Source: Elusimicrobiota bacterium
GTDB lineage: Bacteria; Elusimicrobiota; Elusimicrobia; UBA1565; JACRDR01
Length of the DNA stretch: 8,206 bases
Direction: 5' to 3'
Assembly: GCA_016207585.1 (NCBI GenBank)
Contig: JACQPI010000191.1
Location: 1-8,206, forward strand
The position numbers and the translations under genes are program-made. Positions 5,573 through 8,206 of the stretch are shown here, in pieces (positions within the stretch are counted from its first letter, which is position 1; every line of letters begins with the position of its first letter). The notes beneath the pieces were generated by a model. It was not told the DNA's origin. It searched no databases and saw only the letters and a program-made list of their open reading frames with translations.

Positions 5573-8206
5573 ATGCGCAAGATGTTCTGGAGTGCAGCCC
5601 TTCTCGCCTGCCTTGGGAATTTCTCTTACGCACAGAGCTTGGATCAGTACGGTGGCAACCTCTCTATTGTAGGAACCAATACCGGAGCCTGGCACGCCGA
5701 GAAGATAGGCAACCGTTGGTTCCTGGTGACCCCAGCAGGGCATGGGATGTTTGTAGTTGCACTGAGCCTGGTCACCGACACATTGGGCGGGGACCACCAT
5801 AGGGCTTTTGATGCGGTTTACCTTCAAGATGCCTCCGGGAATTTCACCGCCGGCCTCGGCAGGCCCGCTGAAGATCCTCTAAAGAGCGACGTGGTCATGG
5901 GATCCGGGGCAACCCTCCGAAACGTGGGAGATACCATCTACATCGGCTCCCTCCTGCCTTCCTTCACGGGAGTTTACTTTTGGCTCTCCCAATTGGGCGT
6001 AGGAGGAAAAATCACTTGGTACTATTCCAAGGGTCCCAACTCCTGGGCTTTACTCCAAGGGACGGGGAAACCCTATGGGACGCTCAGTTCGTCCGGGAAG
6101 CTCAACGCCGATGGGAGCTACTACATGGATGTCGGCGACTACCTGGCCCCCGACCCCGTCACCGGCTTCGGAGCTGGGGGAAATCCAAACGCGAACTTCA
6201 TCCGCTTCTTTGGACCCAAATGGCGCTACCTGGGTGGAGACAACTCGGTTTATCCCGCAGACTTCGTCCCCGCGGCCCTTTCCATGGACCCAACTCCCAA
6301 GTTTTATGTCAAGGGAGTGGTCACCCAGGCATTCACCACAGCTCCCATTCTCAATCAGTTGGTGGACCGTTCCGGTTATGGAGACGCGGTAATGTCCAAA
6401 TACGGTCAGCCCAATACCCTTGCCAACGGATATCACACCTCATGGGCCCAGGTGCAGACCCAGAGGCTGAGGTCCTGGGGCTTCAATACGGCGGGGTACT
6501 ACTCTTACCGTTACATGAGTGAAGCCGAAAACCTGGGCGGGAACCGCTTGCCGGATGAAGCGCCCGCGAAGCTCTCTGATTGGGCCATGCGGGCCTCCTC
6601 TCCTTACCATATCAAGAATGTGATTTACCGTTCCGAATGTCCTCCGGGAAGCGGAAAGCTCACCTGGCAAAGCAAGACGGCGGATGTCTTCGATTCCGGC
6701 TACGCCTCTACCATCAATTCCGAGGTCAAGAGTCTGAGCCTCAACTCCTGGGAATTCCTCATTCCCGAGGAGGCAGATGACCTCTTCGGCTTAAACTCCC
6801 TAAGCCATGAGCATCTGGGCTATATGACCCTGGCCGTCAATCCCTACCGCAGCGATGACACCTCCTTCGGCGTGACCTATACCGATCCCAGGCTCTACAG
6901 CAAATATGCCTTAAGAGATTTCTTCCGTTACCGATACCGGGATCCCTCCGATCCCATAGCCCCCTGGGTTTTTAGCAATACGCCCCCCTTCTACAGTTAC
7001 TCCTCCGCCCCATCGGGGCTGGAGCTGACCGCCTTAAATAATCTGAACGCGGCCTGGGGAACCTCTTACACCGTTTGGGGCACCTCTTCAGGAGATCTTC
7101 TTTCGGGCACCAACGCCTGGGGCACGGGGACCGGCTTTATGGATGAAAGAGGCAAAGGCGTCTTTTATCCAGCCAATCAATCCTGCGGCAATCTTGTCTA
7201 TGCCAAGCAGTTCACCAATCCCTCCTTTCCAGCGGTGCGCAAGGATCTGGATGACTTTGTAGAAGTTTTCGCCGCCAAGCATGCCTCCGGCATCTGTGCC
7301 GCCGTCAAGGGCAATACCAAAAGCCCCTGCCTGATGCCCTACTACAACCCCCCCGATCCCGCAGCCAAGGGGGCCGCCCCCTACGTAGATTTCTTTTGGA
7401 TGAACGCTTCGGCTCAGGATCTTTCGCGCGTCTACGACATTGGGGGAAAACCCGTCATGAAGGCAGACTACTCCACCGCCGATCCCGATTCCGCCGATGG
7501 GATGAGCGGGGTCATCGCCGCCATCACGTATGACTCCGCCAGGAATCGGACGATCATTTACGACCCTAACTTGCGCTACATATTCCGCGCGGGCTGGCCC
7601 ATCCATTTCCCCAACCTGCCCGCCGACGCCTTCAATGGGGGGCAGTGCGCGTGGGGGAAGTATCCTGCCCCCAAGGTCCAGGCGGCCTTCTGGAATACCA
7701 TAGAAGTGGATGGGGATTATCGCTGCGTGGGCGGGGCGGGAACCGTTTTTGAGAAGCGACCCCATCATTTAGATCTCCGCACTCAAGCGCAGAGAGCCCA
7801 GAAGATGATCGGCGATTTGGATGCCGCTCTCAACCTTAAGGGACTTGACGGGTATCACTTCCTCATGGGCTGGGAGCACTGGGGACTCTTCGATAATGGG
7901 GCGATGCAATGGAACGAGACTTATAACTTTGGCCTTGTGACCCCCAGGGACAACGCCTATGACGGAGTGGAAGCCGCGCAAGCCGTCGGCAAGGATGCTG
8001 ATGGGAGGTGGATCGGAGGAGAGGATAGAGACTATGGGGATCTCATCGGTCCCTTGTCCAACTATTTGAAAAGCATCTACTATCGCATCCAGTGGTCCGG
8101 CACCCCCCCTTCTCCCGACACGACGCCGCCCACCGTCTCGATGACTGCTCCCGCCGACGGAGCGAACCTCATAGGGACGGCGGCCGTCTCCGGGACCGCC
8201 TCGGAC
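5573..8206 (+). CDS. Secreted agarase-like glycoside hydrolase with Ig-like tail, 3' end outside window
   Basis: 878 codons are open from ATG 5573 to the window end with no stop. The start is fixed by GGAGG at 5563-5567 and by a signal peptide MRKMFWSAALLACLGNFSYA with cleavage before Gln-Ser. Near residue 48 RWFLVTPAGHGMF matches the 'W-x-LV-x-P-x-GH' entry strand of agarase-like proteins. Residue 298 onward, RLRSWGFNTAGYYS, is the matching 'sWGFNT' helix-strand of a clan GH-A barrel. Further barrel elements are DVFDSGY, IPEEAD (397-402, candidate acid/base region), KPVMKADYSTADPDS (626-640, candidate nucleophile strand), LMGWEHWGLFDN (764-775) and NFGLVTPRDNAYDG (785-798). Residues from about 852 (PPTVSMTAPADG) begin a bacterial Ig-like domain. 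It should be secreted and act on an extracellular polysaccharide; the substrate is not determined. The exact GH family is uncertain. Confidence 0.85.
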   Translation, partial: MRKMFWSAALLACLGNFSYAQSLDQYGGNLSIVGTNTGAWHAEKIGNRWFLVTPAGHGMFVVALSLVTDTLGGDHHRAFDAVYLQDASGNFTAGLGRPAEDPLKSDVVMGSGATLRNVGDTIYIGSLLPSFTGVYFWLSQLGVGGKITWYYSKGPNSWALLQGTGKPYGTLSSSGKLNADGSYYMDVGDYLAPDPVTGFGAGGNPNANFIRFFGPKWRYLGGDNSVYPADFVPAALSMDPTPKFYVKGVVTQAFTTAPILNQLVDRSGYGDAVMSKYGQPNTLANGYHTSWAQVQTQRLRSWGFNTAGYYSYRYMSEAENLGGNRLPDEAPAKLSDWAMRASSPYHIKNVIYRSECPPGSGKLTWQSKTADVFDSGYASTINSEVKSLSLNSWEFLIPEEADDLFGLNSLSHEHLGYMTLAVNPYRSDDTSFGVTYTDPRLYSKYALRDFFRYRYRDPSDPIAPWVFSNTPPFYSYSSAPSGLELTALNNLNAAWGTSYTVWGTSSGDLLSGTNAWGTGTGFMDERGKGVFYPANQSCGNLVYAKQFTNPSFPAVRKDLDDFVEVFAAKHASGICAAVKGNTKSPCLMPYYNPPDPAAKGAAPYVDFFWMNASAQDLSRVYDIGGKPVMKADYSTADPDSADGMSGVIAAITYDSARNRTIIYDPNLRYIFRAGWPIHFPNLPADAFNGGQCAWGKYPAPKVQAAFWNTIEVDGDYRCVGGAGTVFEKRPHHLDLRTQAQRAQKMIGDLDAALNLKGLDGYHFLMGWEHWGLFDNGAMQWNETYNFGLVTPRDNAYDGVEAAQAVGKDADGRWIGGEDRDYGDLIGPLSNYLKSIYYRIQWSGTPPSPDTTPPTVSMTAPADGANLIGTAAVSGTASD

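Noticed and set aside
5342..5827. 161-codon minus-strand ORF
   Set aside because: Its first half is antisense to the start of the well-supported hydrolase gene. Only the part beyond 5573 toward 5342 is considered, as a possible remnant.
5980..6522. 180-codon plus-strand ORF inside the hydrolase gene
   Set aside because: Out of frame with the hydrolase reading, which has continuous family motifs through this stretch.
7088..7768. 226-codon minus-strand ORF antisense to the hydrolase
   Set aside because: Gly/Ile-rich shadow of the plus-strand reading, which carries barrel motifs here.
1..8206. tRNA, rRNA, CRISPR array or transposase gene
   Set aside because: Scanned by eye for TPsiC-like boxes in a cloverleaf setting, regularly spaced repeats and transposase motifs; none held up. 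GTTCGA-like strings near 3830 lie in coding sequence with no matching arms.

Overview
The window looks like chromosomal DNA of a Gram-negative, high-GC bacterium. Three genes start with export signals, one of them a putative lipoprotein. The HNH endonuclease-like protein and the small Ig-like protein resemble families I associate with Elusimicrobiota and deltaproteobacterial or Bdellovibrio-like lineages. That placement is a guess from protein style, not from a marker gene.

Layout, left to right. (1) Bases 1-116 hold the start of a secreted protein on the minus strand, with a good ribosome binding site and an extended -10 promoter. (2) About 430 bases of AT-rich non-coding DNA follow, with a possible structured RNA at 249-323. 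(3) A 31-codon small ORF (546-641) ends four bases before a plus-strand HNH endonuclease-like gene (646-1968). That gene's linker contains two abutting perfect inverted repeats. (4) A convergent intergenic stretch carries a 12-base direct repeat, each copy forming one side of a hairpin. (5) Two minus-strand genes follow: a secreted protein with two jelly-roll (LamG/ConA-like) domains (2154-3968), preceded by a small Ig-like protein (4036-4314). (6) Divergent from these is a putative lipoprotein of CsgG/TolB-N-like architecture (4420-5055), whose extended -10 predicts a leaderless mRNA. (7) A 5'-truncated SnoaL-like (COG4922-type) gene remnant on the minus strand (5081-5341) ends abruptly at a junction. 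(8) After about 230 bases of unclear DNA comes a large secreted agarase-like glycoside hydrolase candidate (5573 to beyond the window end). Its catalytic part is clearly lower in GC than its neighbours, and an Ig-like tail returns to high GC.

The common theme is extracellular carbohydrate handling: a carbohydrate-binding-type jelly-roll protein, a candidate polysaccharide hydrolase and Ig-like modules. The right third looks acquired: a truncated host gene, a composition shift, and a domain-level mosaic inside the hydrolase. I found no CRISPR array, tRNA, rRNA or complete insertion sequence.
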